Below are positions 23,820-33,356 of a DNA stretch of 64,000 bases, one piece after another. The stretch spans positions 103,084 to 167,083 of the forward strand of contig JAVBJL010000009.1 in the NCBI GenBank assembly GCA_030827005.1, given 5' to 3'. The notes beneath the pieces are model-generated. The model ran no database searches. It saw only the letters and a list, made by a program, of their open reading frames with translations, and was not told where the DNA came from. Made by a program: the position numbers and the translations under genes. Positions within the stretch are counted from its first letter, which is position 1, and every line of letters begins with the position of its first letter. This stretch comes from Wigglesworthia glossinidia. GTDB lineage: Bacteria > Pseudomonadota > Gammaproteobacteria > Enterobacterales > Enterobacteriaceae.

Positions 23820-25565
23820 GTGAGATTATTTTTAAAATTAAGTTGGTTCTTTAGACGTGAATGGAAAAAATATATTTTATCAATACTTTTATTAATTTTT
23901 ATTTCTATATTAAAATTAATTTCTCCTTGGATGGTAGGAATTATCGTAGATAATGTTGTAAATTTACGTTCTACAATACAAAGTTTATTGATTTTAATTG
24001 CTGGAATTATCGCATCCTCTATTTTAGTATACTATCTACGTTATATTTGGCGTATCATACTATTTAGTTCCGCATATCAACTTGCGTTAGATTTACGCGA
24101 TCAATTTTATATTATCTTAAGTAAGCAAAAACCACATTTTTACTCAAAAAATAAAACTGGAGATCTGATTACTCGGGCAGTACATGATGTAGATAAAGTT
24201 GTTTATGCTGTTGGAGAAGGTGTTTTGGCTTTAGTAGATTCTTTGGTACTCGGTTGTTCTGTAATAATAATTATGAGCATTAAAATTAATATATATCTTA
24301 CATTTTTTGCATTATTTCCTATGCCATTAATGGTTTTATGCATCAATAATTTCGGAAAAAAACTATATCGCAGTTTTTGTATTTCACAAAATGCTTTTTC
24401 TAAATTAAACAATATAATACATGAAAATTTAAAAAATATACGTATTACCAAATCATTTGGATCTGAAAAATATCAATTGACATATTTTATAACTTTTATT
24501 GCAAAATTACATAGGAAAAATATACATTCATCCAAAATAGATGCAAAATTTGATCCAATAATTTATTTTTTTATAGGATTGTCTAATTTACTAGCAGTTG
24601 CTGGAGGAATTTATTTAATTCATAAAAATATTATTACTATAGGAGAGCTAACAAGTTTTATTATGTATCTTGGTTTAATGATCTGGCCAATGCTGGCTTT
24701 TGCCTGGACATTTAATATTGTTGAAAGAGGTAACGTGGCATATAACCGAATTTATGCTTATTTAAATTTAGAACCATTTAAAAATGGAAATTTACCTGTA
24801 CCAGGTCATCAAGGAAATATATTAATATCAATCGATAAATTTTCATATCCTGATAGTAATCAGGTAGTTTTAAAAAATATAAAAATCAATATTAAACCAA
24901 AAAGTTATATCGGATTATGTGGTCCTACTGGATCAGGAAAAAGCACATTAATCTCTCTAATTTTAAGAAATTTAGATTTATATAAAGGAAAAATATTATT
25001 TCATAACTTACCTTTAAGTTCATTAAACTTAAATGAATGGAGAAGTTTAATTTCTTTTGTAGATCAAGTTCCATTTTTGTTTTCAGATAGTATTAAAAAT
25101 AATATTTGTTTAGGAAATCCAAAAGCAACATTAAATCAAATTGAATACGTAGCAAAATTAGCTTGTATACATCAAGATATAATAAATTTTCCAAAAAATT
25201 ATCATACAAAAGTTGGCGAACAGGGAATAATGCTATCAGGAGGTCAAAAACAGCGTATTGCTATTGCAAGAGCATTACTATTTCCTTCAAAAATACTAAT
25301 TTTAGATGATGCATTTTCTTCTGTAGATAATTATATAGGACATAATATATTAACAAATATTAAAAAATTAAAGCATTATTATATTTTAATTATTAGTACG
25401 CACAAGCTGTCTTTTTTAAAAGAATCGTCAGAAATTTTTGTATTACAACATGGAAAAATTAAACAACACGGAAGTCATCATGTACTTATTAAGCAACAAG
25501 GATGGTATTCTAAAATCTATCAATATCAAAAATTCAAATACAATCCTTCTTCAAAAGAAGATTAG
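23820..25565 (+). CDS. mdlA: ABC transporter ATP-binding/permease MdlA (GTG start)
   Basis: TM domain plus GPTGSGKSTL, LSGGQKQRIAIARAL, LILDDAFSSVD; paired with mdlB. Confidence 0.92.
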   Translation: MRLFLKLSWFFRREWKKYILSILLLIFISILKLISPWMVGIIVDNVVNLRSTIQSLLILIAGIIASSILVYYLRYIWRIILFSSAYQLALDLRDQFYIILSKQKPHFYSKNKTGDLITRAVHDVDKVVYAVGEGVLALVDSLVLGCSVIIIMSIKINIYLTFFALFPMPLMVLCINNFGKKLYRSFCISQNAFSKLNNIIHENLKNIRITKSFGSEKYQLTYFITFIAKLHRKNIHSSKIDAKFDPIIYFFIGLSNLLAVAGGIYLIHKNIITIGELTSFIMYLGLMIWPMLAFAWTFNIVERGNVAYNRIYAYLNLEPFKNGNLPVPGHQGNILISIDKFSYPDSNQVVLKNIKINIKPKSYIGLCGPTGSGKSTLISLILRNLDLYKGKILFHNLPLSSLNLNEWRSLISFVDQVPFLFSDSIKNNICLGNPKATLNQIEYVAKLACIHQDIINFPKNYHTKVGEQGIMLSGGQKQRIAIARALLFPSKILILDDAFSSVDNYIGHNILTNIKKLKHYYILIISTHKLSFLKESSEIFVLQHGKIKQHGSHHVLIKQQGWYSKIYQYQKFKYNPSSKED

Positions 25566-25578
25566 GGAATAATATTTA

Positions 25579-27300
25579 ATGCACAAAAAATTTTGCATAG
25601 ACATCACGTTAAAAAGATTATTACGTTATATTTTACCGTTTCGTAAAAAATTTATTTTAATATGCGTATTATTATGGATTTCTTCTATAATGGAAATTTC
25701 TGGCCCAATAATTATTAGTTATTTTATTGATCGTTTTTTTAGTGAAATAAAAATTTCTAATAAAATTATAGTAATATTAATTATAACTTTTTTAAGTTTT
25801 CAATTTTTATCTGCTATTTCAAAGTATTATCAATCATTTTTATTTAGCAAAATATCTTTAGATATTATTAAAGTAATTAGAATCAAAATTATGAATTCTA
25901 TATTAAGATTTCCGTTATCTTGGTTTAATTTTCAATCAACTGGAAAAATAATTTCAATTATTATTAATGATACTGAAATAATAAAAGATTTATTTACTCA
26001 TTTTATATCATCTTTACTCAAAAATGTAGCATTAATTAGTAGTATTTTGATAGCAATATTAATGCTAAATTTAAAACTAGGCTGTATTTTATTTTTTTTA
26101 TTTCCAATAATCTTTTATATAATGCGTTTATACCAATATTATAGTATTCCAATTTTTAGAAGATTACGTATTTGTGTTGAAAATATTAATAATTTTTTTA
26201 GTGAAATTATTCAAAATATGAGTGTTATACAACAATTTAAACAACAAAAAAAATTCAGAAAACAATTATATACATTAAATTCTGAACATTTTAGATTGAG
26301 AATGCAAAATCTAAAATTAGAAGGATGTTTATTACGTCCCTTACTAAGTTTATTATTTTCGTTGATTTTGTGTATTATACTTTTATTTTTTGGATTAAAT
26401 ATTCAAATTATGGGAGTTGGTATTTTATATGCATTTATTAATTATCTTGGTAGATTAAGTGAACCATTAATAGAACTAACTGCTCAGCAATCTATTTTAC
26501 AGCAAGCTATAGCGGCAGGAGAAAGAATTTTTTATTTATTAGATGCTCCTATACAACGTTATGGAAACGATAATAGAAGCATAATTCAAGGAAATATTAA
26601 AGTAAAAAATTTAACATTTTCTTATCATAAGAATGTAATTTTGAATCAAATATCGTTTTCAGTATCAGCAAAAAAATTTTTAGCATTAGTAGGTCAAACG
26701 GGTAGTGGCAAAACTACTCTAGCAAATTTAATTATGGCACATTATCCTTTTAAAAGAGGTCATATATTAATAGATAATAGATCAATAAAAACATTTTCTA
26801 AACATGTATTAAGAAGCGGTATTGCAATGGTACAACAAGAACCAAGTTTTATGGCAAAAACAATTTATGAAAATATATTATTTGGAAGAAATATTAGTGA
26901 AGAAATAATATGGTCTGTTTTAAATAATTTAAATTTAGTTTCTTTTATAAATTCTTTTCCGAAAGGTATTTTTTATAAATTAAATGAGTATGGAAATGAG
27001 TTATCTTTAGGTCAAAAGCAGTTATTATCTTTTGTGAGAGTATTAGTTACTAACCCTAAAGTATTAATATTAGACGAGGCAACTGCTAATATAGATTCCT
27101 CTACAGAACAAAAAATTAACCATATTTTAGATAAAATACGACGTACTACAACTTTAATAGTAATTGCGCACAGATTAAGCACTGTACTTAATGCAGATCA
27201 GATTTTAGTTTTAAATCGTGGAAGAATTGTTGAGAAAGGAACGCATGAATCTTTATTAAAACTGAAAGGACAGTATTATAATATATATTGTGTTCGTTAG
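25579..27300 (+). CDS. mdlB: ABC transporter ATP-binding/permease MdlB
   Basis: GQTGSGKTTLANLI, LSLGQKQLLSFVRVL, LILDEATANIDSSTE. Confidence 0.92.
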   Translation: MHKKFCIDITLKRLLRYILPFRKKFILICVLLWISSIMEISGPIIISYFIDRFFSEIKISNKIIVILIITFLSFQFLSAISKYYQSFLFSKISLDIIKVIRIKIMNSILRFPLSWFNFQSTGKIISIIINDTEIIKDLFTHFISSLLKNVALISSILIAILMLNLKLGCILFFLFPIIFYIMRLYQYYSIPIFRRLRICVENINNFFSEIIQNMSVIQQFKQQKKFRKQLYTLNSEHFRLRMQNLKLEGCLLRPLLSLLFSLILCIILLFFGLNIQIMGVGILYAFINYLGRLSEPLIELTAQQSILQQAIAAGERIFYLLDAPIQRYGNDNRSIIQGNIKVKNLTFSYHKNVILNQISFSVSAKKFLALVGQTGSGKTTLANLIMAHYPFKRGHILIDNRSIKTFSKHVLRSGIAMVQQEPSFMAKTIYENILFGRNISEEIIWSVLNNLNLVSFINSFPKGIFYKLNEYGNELSLGQKQLLSFVRVLVTNPKVLILDEATANIDSSTEQKINHILDKIRRTTTLIVIAHRLSTVLNADQILVLNRGRIVEKGTHESLLKLKGQYYNIYCVR

Positions 27301-27372
27301 TACGATAAAAGCTTTACGTATCAAAAAAAATAAAAAAATAAAAAGTTAATTTTATACAATTAAAAATATTTA

Positions 27373-28071
27373 TTAATATAAAAAATAATGTTTTTTAGGG
27401 CAAGTATATTCGTCAAATTCATATATTAATGGTATTCCAGTAGGAATATTTAGTTTAATTATTTGATTTTCATCAAGATTATCTAATAATTTAATGATAG
27501 CTCTAATAGAATTACCGTGTGCAACAATAATTAATTTATTTTTATTTTTTAATTTAGGAAAAATTTTTTTTTGCCAATACGGCATAATACGGTCAATTGT
27601 AGTTTTTAAGCTTTCCGCAGTAGGAATTTGATCAGTAAGTTTTAAATGAAGATAGCGTGGATCGTTCCCTGGAAATCTTATATCATTTATATTTAATTTT
27701 GGCGGTATGCTTAAAAATCCACGACGCCACTCTTTTAATTGCATACTTCCATATTTTTTTTGAATTTCATTTTTACTTAATCCTTGTAGTGCACCGTAAT
27801 GTCTTTCATTTAATCTCCAAGATTTTTCTATTGGAATCCAGGATTGATCAATTTCTTTTAAAATAATCCATAAGCTATGAATAGCTCGTTTTAATAAAGA
27901 AGTATAAGCAAAATCAAATAAGTATCCAAAAGATTTTAATATTTTTCCTGCATATTTTACTTCACATTTGCCTTTTTCAGATAATGAGATATCTGCCCAA
28001 CCAGTAAATCGGTCTTGATCGTTCCATATGCTTGTTCCGTGACGCATCAAAACCAGTTTAGTTGTAGACAT
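27373..28071 (-). CDS. gpmA: 2,3-bisphosphoglycerate-dependent phosphoglycerate mutase
   Basis: [41 protein letters not shown]; 232 aa, short C-terminus. Confidence 0.96.
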   Translation of the reverse strand: MSTTKLVLMRHGTSIWNDQDRFTGWADISLSEKGKCEVKYAGKILKSFGYLFDFAYTSLLKRAIHSLWIILKEIDQSWIPIEKSWRLNERHYGALQGLSKNEIQKKYGSMQLKEWRRGFLSIPPKLNINDIRFPGNDPRYLHLKLTDQIPTAESLKTTIDRIMPYWQKKIFPKLKNKNKLIIVAHGNSIRAIIKLLDNLDENQIIKLNIPTGIPLIYEFDEYTCPKKHYFLY

Positions 28072-28337
28072 ATAAGATCCTTTAACTAATATATTTATTT
28101 AATATTCTTAAATTATTTAAAATAAATTACGTTATCTATTTGTAATTATGCGAGTATTTTTTTTATTTTAAATATATAATTAAAATTTTATTCACTATAC
28201 TGATAATATAATATTATATAAAAAATACAAGTATATAAAAAAAAATATTATATTAAATATATATTTAAATAATTGATATAAGTATTTTTTTACTATCAAA
28301 TTTTATTTTAAATATAAAATAAGACATATATAAAATT

Positions 28338-29405
28338 ATGAAAATAAATATCGCTATTTTATTTGGAGGGCAATCTTCAGAACACGAAATTTCATTGCAA
28401 TCATCAATTAATATTATTCAATCTATCGATCAGAATAAATACAATCTTATACTAATTGGTATTGAAAAAGATGGAAAGTTAGGCATTAGAAAATATGAAA
28501 AATGTATTTTATATCCAAAAGATATCAATCGTATCCAATTGGGTCCAGCTATTGCATATTTAGCGGTAGTACCAGGAAATTTTGGATATAACTTTTTAAA
28601 TTTAAATAATAAAAAAACATTTCAAGTAGATTTAATTTTTTCACTTTTGCATGGTTCAAAAGGAGAAAATGGTAGCTTTCAAGGATTATACAATATTTTA
28701 AATATACCTTATGTAGGCTCTGGAGTTTTGAGTTCTAGCATCTGCATGGATAAGGATATTACAAAACGTATTTTGAAAACTTTTGATATTTCTGTTGCTC
28801 CATCAATTACTATATATGATAAAAAAAAATGTAAAAAAACAGAATATAAAAAAATTATAAAAAAAATTGGTTTTCCATGTCTTATTAAACCGACAGGACA
28901 AGGATCTTCAATTGGCATTAATTTAGCATCAAATTTATTTGAATTAAAACAAGCAATAAATAATTCTTTTCTTTACGATAAAAAAATACTTATCGAACCT
29001 TATATTGTCGGTAAAGAAGTAGAAGTTGGAATTTTAGGATATAGAAAACCAATTGTTAGCATATGCGGAGAAATTCAATTTAAAAATAAATTTTATGATT
29101 TTCAAGAAAAATATATTAATAATAACAGCATAATTATTCCGGCAAAAATTTCAAAAAATTTATCAGATCGTGTGCGTAAAATAGCTAAAAAAATATTTTT
29201 AGTACTGGAATGTAATATAATGGCACGTGTAGATTTTTTTATAACTAGAAATAAAAAAATCATTTTAAACGAAATAAATACTATACCTGGTTTTACTGAA
29301 AAAAGCATGTACGCAAAGCTTTGGAAAGCTTCTGGAATGAATTTTTCTTCATTAATTAATAGATTAATCTCGTTAACACTATCTAAAAATGATCATAATA
29401 TCTGA
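28338..29405 (+). CDS. ddlA: D-alanine--D-alanine ligase, DdlA-type
   Basis: 355 aa; ILFGGQSSEHEISLQSS, CMDKDITKRIL, NEINTIPGFTEKSMYAKLWKASG; closer to DdlA than DdlB. Confidence 0.93.
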   Translation: MKINIAILFGGQSSEHEISLQSSINIIQSIDQNKYNLILIGIEKDGKLGIRKYEKCILYPKDINRIQLGPAIAYLAVVPGNFGYNFLNLNNKKTFQVDLIFSLLHGSKGENGSFQGLYNILNIPYVGSGVLSSSICMDKDITKRILKTFDISVAPSITIYDKKKCKKTEYKKIIKKIGFPCLIKPTGQGSSIGINLASNLFELKQAINNSFLYDKKILIEPYIVGKEVEVGILGYRKPIVSICGEIQFKNKFYDFQEKYINNNSIIIPAKISKNLSDRVRKIAKKIFLVLECNIMARVDFFITRNKKIILNEINTIPGFTEKSMYAKLWKASGMNFSSLINRLISLTLSKNDHNI

Positions 29406-29431
29406 TTTTAAAGTTAATAAAAGAATTCTAT

Positions 29432-29665
29432 TTATATTATTTTATAAAAAGATTTTTTAATTTTTTTTGAAATTGATCTATAATAATCAAGTTGTTTGTA
29501 AAAATATGATAATAAATGTCTGGGTTGCTTACTTGCAAGCTCGGCAATGGATACAGAAATTTTATTTCTTTCTCGAAAGGCAATACTAGCAGCTTCTAAG
29601 TCAGAAACAATTTTTTCTTTTTCTAAACTGGAAATATCAGATATATTAAAAACTATTTTTTTCAT
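29432..29665 (-). CDS. holE: DNA polymerase III theta subunit (HolE-like)
   Basis: 77 aa; VSDLEAASIAFRERNKISVSIAELASKQPRHLLSYFYKQLDYYRSIS lines up with remembered E. coli HolE [48 protein letters not shown]. Confidence 0.83.
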   Translation of the reverse strand: MKKIVFNISDISSLEKEKIVSDLEAASIAFRERNKISVSIAELASKQPRHLLSYFYKQLDYYRSISKKIKKSFYKII

Positions 29666-29727
29666 ATATATTATCCTTAATACTTAAAACGAATAAAAAA
29701 TAATATTTTAAAAAAGGAAATTAAGTT

Positions 29728-30222
29728 ATGATTCAAAAAGAAATGGTAGTAAATTTAAATAAACAACTTAATCTTGAATTGTTTTCTTCTAATTTATATC
29801 TTCAAATGAGTGCTTGGTGCAATGATAATAAATTATCAGAAGGATGTAAATTTTTTAAACAACAATCTAACGAAGAAATTAACCACATGCATCGTTTATT
29901 TGATTATTTAAATGATTCAGGAAACTTACCTAGAATAGGTGCTATAGATAAACCTCCAAAACATTTTCCGTCCTTTAAAGATATTATACAATTTTCTTAT
30001 GAACACGAAAAAATGATTAGTGAAAAAATCAATAAACTATCACATTACGCTATAGAAATAAAAGATTATCTCACTTTTCATTTTTTAGAATGGTACGTAT
30101 CAGAGCAATATGAAGAAGAAAAAATATTTAAATCTATTTTAGATCGAATCGACCTGATGCGTACGGAGACAAATGGACTTTATTTTATTGATCAAAGCTT
30201 AAAAAATATTCGTAAAATTTAA
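29728..30222 (+). CDS. ftnA: Non-heme ferritin
   Basis: LNKQLNLELFSSNLYLQMSAWC, EEINHMHRLFDYLNDSGNLPRI, FLEWYVSEQYEEEK. Confidence 0.95.
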   Translation: MIQKEMVVNLNKQLNLELFSSNLYLQMSAWCNDNKLSEGCKFFKQQSNEEINHMHRLFDYLNDSGNLPRIGAIDKPPKHFPSFKDIIQFSYEHEKMISEKINKLSHYAIEIKDYLTFHFLEWYVSEQYEEEKIFKSILDRIDLMRTETNGLYFIDQSLKNIRKI

Positions 30223-30371
30223 TTTAATATCGTAATATTTTTTTAATATTCTTTACATAAAATAGTAAAAAATTCAAAACATTATTTACAATAAAATTTA
30301 AAAAAATTACTAAATATTTTAAATTTTAATATAAAAAATCTGTTTTTTATAAAAACCTTGATTAATTAGAA

Positions 30372-31295
30372 ATGCATATACCGGTTATGCTAAATGAAGT
30401 TATTCATCTACTTAATATTACTCCTAATGGAATATATATTGATGCAACTTTTGGAGAAGGAGGTCATGCAAAAAAAATTTTATCTAAACTAAACTCTAAA
30501 GGAAAATTAATAATTATCGATCGAGACCCACATTCGATAAAAATAGCAAAAAATATTAAAGATCCAAGATTAACTATTATTCATGGTAACTTTTCATCAA
30601 TAACAAAATATGCTAAAAAATATGAAATATTCGGAAACATTGATGGAATTTTATTTGATTTTGGAGTGTCCTCTTCACAAATTGATAACAAAAATAGAGG
30701 GTTTTCTTTTTTAAAAGATGGACCTTTAGATATGCGAATGAATAATAAATTTGGAATATCCGCATCGGAATGGATAAATAATGCAAAATTTTCAGATATT
30801 TATTTTATATTAAAAAATTTTGGAGAAGAACGTTACGCAAAAAAAATAGCTAGTGCTATTATAAGAAATAAAAAAAAAAAAATAATTACTAAAACTAGTG
30901 AACTGTCTGATATAATATGTCGAACATGTGGAATTTATTATCAAAGAAATAAACATCCAGCACGTAGAAGCTTTCAAGCCATTAGAATTCATATTAACAG
31001 TGAATTACAAGAAATAAAAAATACTTTAAAACAAATATTGCCTTTATTAAAATCCAGAGGAAGAGCGATTTTTATTAGTTTTCATTCTCTTGAAGATCGA
31101 ATGATAAAAAATTTTATCAAAAAAAATAACAAAATAGAAATATATCCATACGATTTACCTATTTTAGAAAAAAAGATAGAAAAATTTTTTAAAAAAAAAT
31201 TGAGTTTTTTTAAAAAGTTTAAACCGTCTCAAAAAGAGATATCAAACAACCTTCGCTCTAAAAGTGCAATTTTACGTTGTATAGAAAAGATTTAA
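30372..31295 (+). CDS. rsmH: 16S rRNA (cytosine1402-N4)-methyltransferase
   Basis: HIPVMLNEVI, IDATFGEGGHAKKIL, RSFQAIRIHINSEL; first gene of the dcw cluster. Confidence 0.96.
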   Translation: MHIPVMLNEVIHLLNITPNGIYIDATFGEGGHAKKILSKLNSKGKLIIIDRDPHSIKIAKNIKDPRLTIIHGNFSSITKYAKKYEIFGNIDGILFDFGVSSSQIDNKNRGFSFLKDGPLDMRMNNKFGISASEWINNAKFSDIYFILKNFGEERYAKKIASAIIRNKKKKIITKTSELSDIICRTCGIYYQRNKHPARRSFQAIRIHINSELQEIKNTLKQILPLLKSRGRAIFISFHSLEDRMIKNFIKKNNKIEIYPYDLPILEKKIEKFFKKKLSFFKKFKPSQKEISNNLRSKSAILRCIEKI

Positions 31296-31299
31296 AATT

Positions 31300-31622
31300 A
31301 TGATATATAAAAAAAAAGTCTTACAAAGATTATTTTACAAGATACATTAAATTATTCAAAATTATCAATACTCATAATATTGTTAATAGTTATTACGTCT
31401 ATTTTAATAATCTACGTTAAATATCAAACTCGCTATTCTATTTATGAACGCGAACGTATTTTATTTGAAAAAGATGTATTAGAAAATGAATGGAGTCATT
31501 TAATATTAGAGCAATATACATTAAGTAATAATCGTCGAATTGAATTGTTTGCCCTAAAAACTTTAAATATGCATCATATAAATTTATTAGAAGAAAATAT
31601 CATAATTCATCATATGAAATAA
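31300..31622 (+). CDS. ftsL: Cell division protein FtsL, apparent frameshift at an A9 tract (31309-31317); ORF track shows only the downstream 31380-31622 part
   Basis: ATG at 31300 reads MIYKKKVLQRLFYKIH* in one frame. The next frame reads KKSLTKIILQDTLNYSKLSILIILLIVITSILIIYVKYQTRYSIYERERILFEKDVLENEWSHLILEQYTLSNNRRIELFALKTLNMHHINLLEENIIIH, which is FtsL-like. rsmH-ftsL-ftsI order conserved. Confidence 0.82.
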
Positions 31623-31650
31623 CTTTTAAAAATACTGTTTATTATAATAT

Positions 31651-33342
31651 ATGAAAATTCGTTTAATCAAATGGCGTTTTTTAATTTTATTAAGCCTTGT
31701 TTTAATTTCTTTATTTATCTTAATTATACGAATTACTTATTTGCAAATTATTAATCCAAATGATTTAATTCGAGAAAGTAACATGAGATCTCTACGCATA
31801 GAATCTATACCCGTTTCCAGAGGTATGATTTTAGATAGGAATAAACGTCCGCTTGCAGTAAGCGTGCCAGTACATGCTATCTGGGTGGATCCTAAAGAAT
31901 TAAATGATCATGGAGGAATAATTAAAAATATATATTGGGAAGCTTTATCGGACACATTATCTATTTCCTTTGATCAACTATTTCAACGTGTTAATAATAA
32001 TCCAAATAGTCGTTTTGTATATTTAGCACGTCAAGTAAATTCCGAAATTGGAGAATATATCAAGCAATTAAATTTGCCCGGAATACATTTAAAAAAAGAA
32101 TCAAAAAGATACTATCCTATTGGACAAGCAGCAGCTCATATCATTGGTATAACGAATATTGATAGTCAAGGCATTGAAGGTCTTGAAAAAAGCTTTGATC
32201 CGTGGCTATCCGGTATGCCTGGAAAAAGAAAAATTAGAAAAGATAGATTTGGAAAAATTATTGAACATATTTTATTAAAAAAAATTCAGCAATCTAAAGA
32301 TTTAATATTAAGTATTGATGGAAATTTGCAAACTTTAGTATATAAAAAATTAAAACAATCAGTAGAACTAAATAAAGCAGAATCAGGAACTGCAATTTTA
32401 GTTAATGTAAATACCGGTGAAATATTAGCTATGACAAATATTCCATCATACAATCCTAATAATCTTGTTAAAACTAATAAAAGTATGATGCGTAATAGAG
32501 CAATTACAGACATCTTTGAACCAGGATCTATTGTTAAACCAATAGTAATTATTTCTGCTTTACAGCAAGGTATTATCAAAGAAAATAGTATCATTGATAC
32601 GCGACCTTATATTTTAAATGGATACCGAATCAAAGATGTAGTAGATTACGATTCTTTAACAGCAGAAGGAATTTTAAAAAAGTCTAGCAATGTTGGAGTA
32701 TCTAAAATTGCATTATCTATGCCGATAGAATCTCTTTTAGAGACATATCAATTATTTGGTTTAGATAGATCTACTAAATTAGGATTAATCGGAGAAAGTA
32801 ATGGATTTTTTCCAAAAAATAAAAAATGGAGTAATATTGAAAAAGCTACGTTTTCTTACGGATATGGTTTAATGGTTACTCCATTACAATTAGCTCAAGT
32901 ATATGCAACAATAGGAAGTATGGGTTTTATGTACCCATTGTCTATTATAAAAATGAATCAACCAATTATCGGCAAGCAAATATTTTCACCAATAATAATA
33001 CGAAAAGTAATCCGTATGATGGAAAGTGTTGCATTACCAGGAGGCAGCGGTGTTCAAGCAGCGGTAAACGGATACAGAGTGGCTGTAAAAACTGGTACTG
33101 CTAAAAAAGTTGGATCTGATGGAGTTTACATTAATAAATATATTGCATGTGCTGCGGGAATCGCTCCAGTAGAACATCCTAGATTTGCATTAGTTGTGGT
33201 AATTAATGATCCTAAAGGTGGAAAATATTACGGAGGATCTGTATCTGCACCTTTGTTTAGTGAAATTATGAATATTGTGCTACATCAAATGAATGTTCTT
33301 CCAGATAAGCTTCCAGAAAATACTTTAATAGTAAATAGTTAA
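31651..33342 (+). CDS. ftsI: Peptidoglycan D,D-transpeptidase FtsI (PBP3)
   Basis: SRGMILDRNKRPLAVSVPV, EPGSIVKP, SSNVGVS, KTGTAKK. Confidence 0.97.
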   Translation: MKIRLIKWRFLILLSLVLISLFILIIRITYLQIINPNDLIRESNMRSLRIESIPVSRGMILDRNKRPLAVSVPVHAIWVDPKELNDHGGIIKNIYWEALSDTLSISFDQLFQRVNNNPNSRFVYLARQVNSEIGEYIKQLNLPGIHLKKESKRYYPIGQAAAHIIGITNIDSQGIEGLEKSFDPWLSGMPGKRKIRKDRFGKIIEHILLKKIQQSKDLILSIDGNLQTLVYKKLKQSVELNKAESGTAILVNVNTGEILAMTNIPSYNPNNLVKTNKSMMRNRAITDIFEPGSIVKPIVIISALQQGIIKENSIIDTRPYILNGYRIKDVVDYDSLTAEGILKKSSNVGVSKIALSMPIESLLETYQLFGLDRSTKLGLIGESNGFFPKNKKWSNIEKATFSYGYGLMVTPLQLAQVYATIGSMGFMYPLSIIKMNQPIIGKQIFSPIIIRKVIRMMESVALPGGSGVQAAVNGYRVAVKTGTAKKVGSDGVYINKYIACAAGIAPVEHPRFALVVVINDPKGGKYYGGSVSAPLFSEIMNIVLHQMNVLPDKLPENTLIVNS

Positions 33343-33356
33343 TATGAGTTAAAAAA

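Noticed and set aside
28220-28291. Inverted AAAAAATAC...GTATTTTTT arms upstream of ddlA
   Set aside because: 9-nt AT arms about 50 nt apart are expected by chance in such biased sequence.
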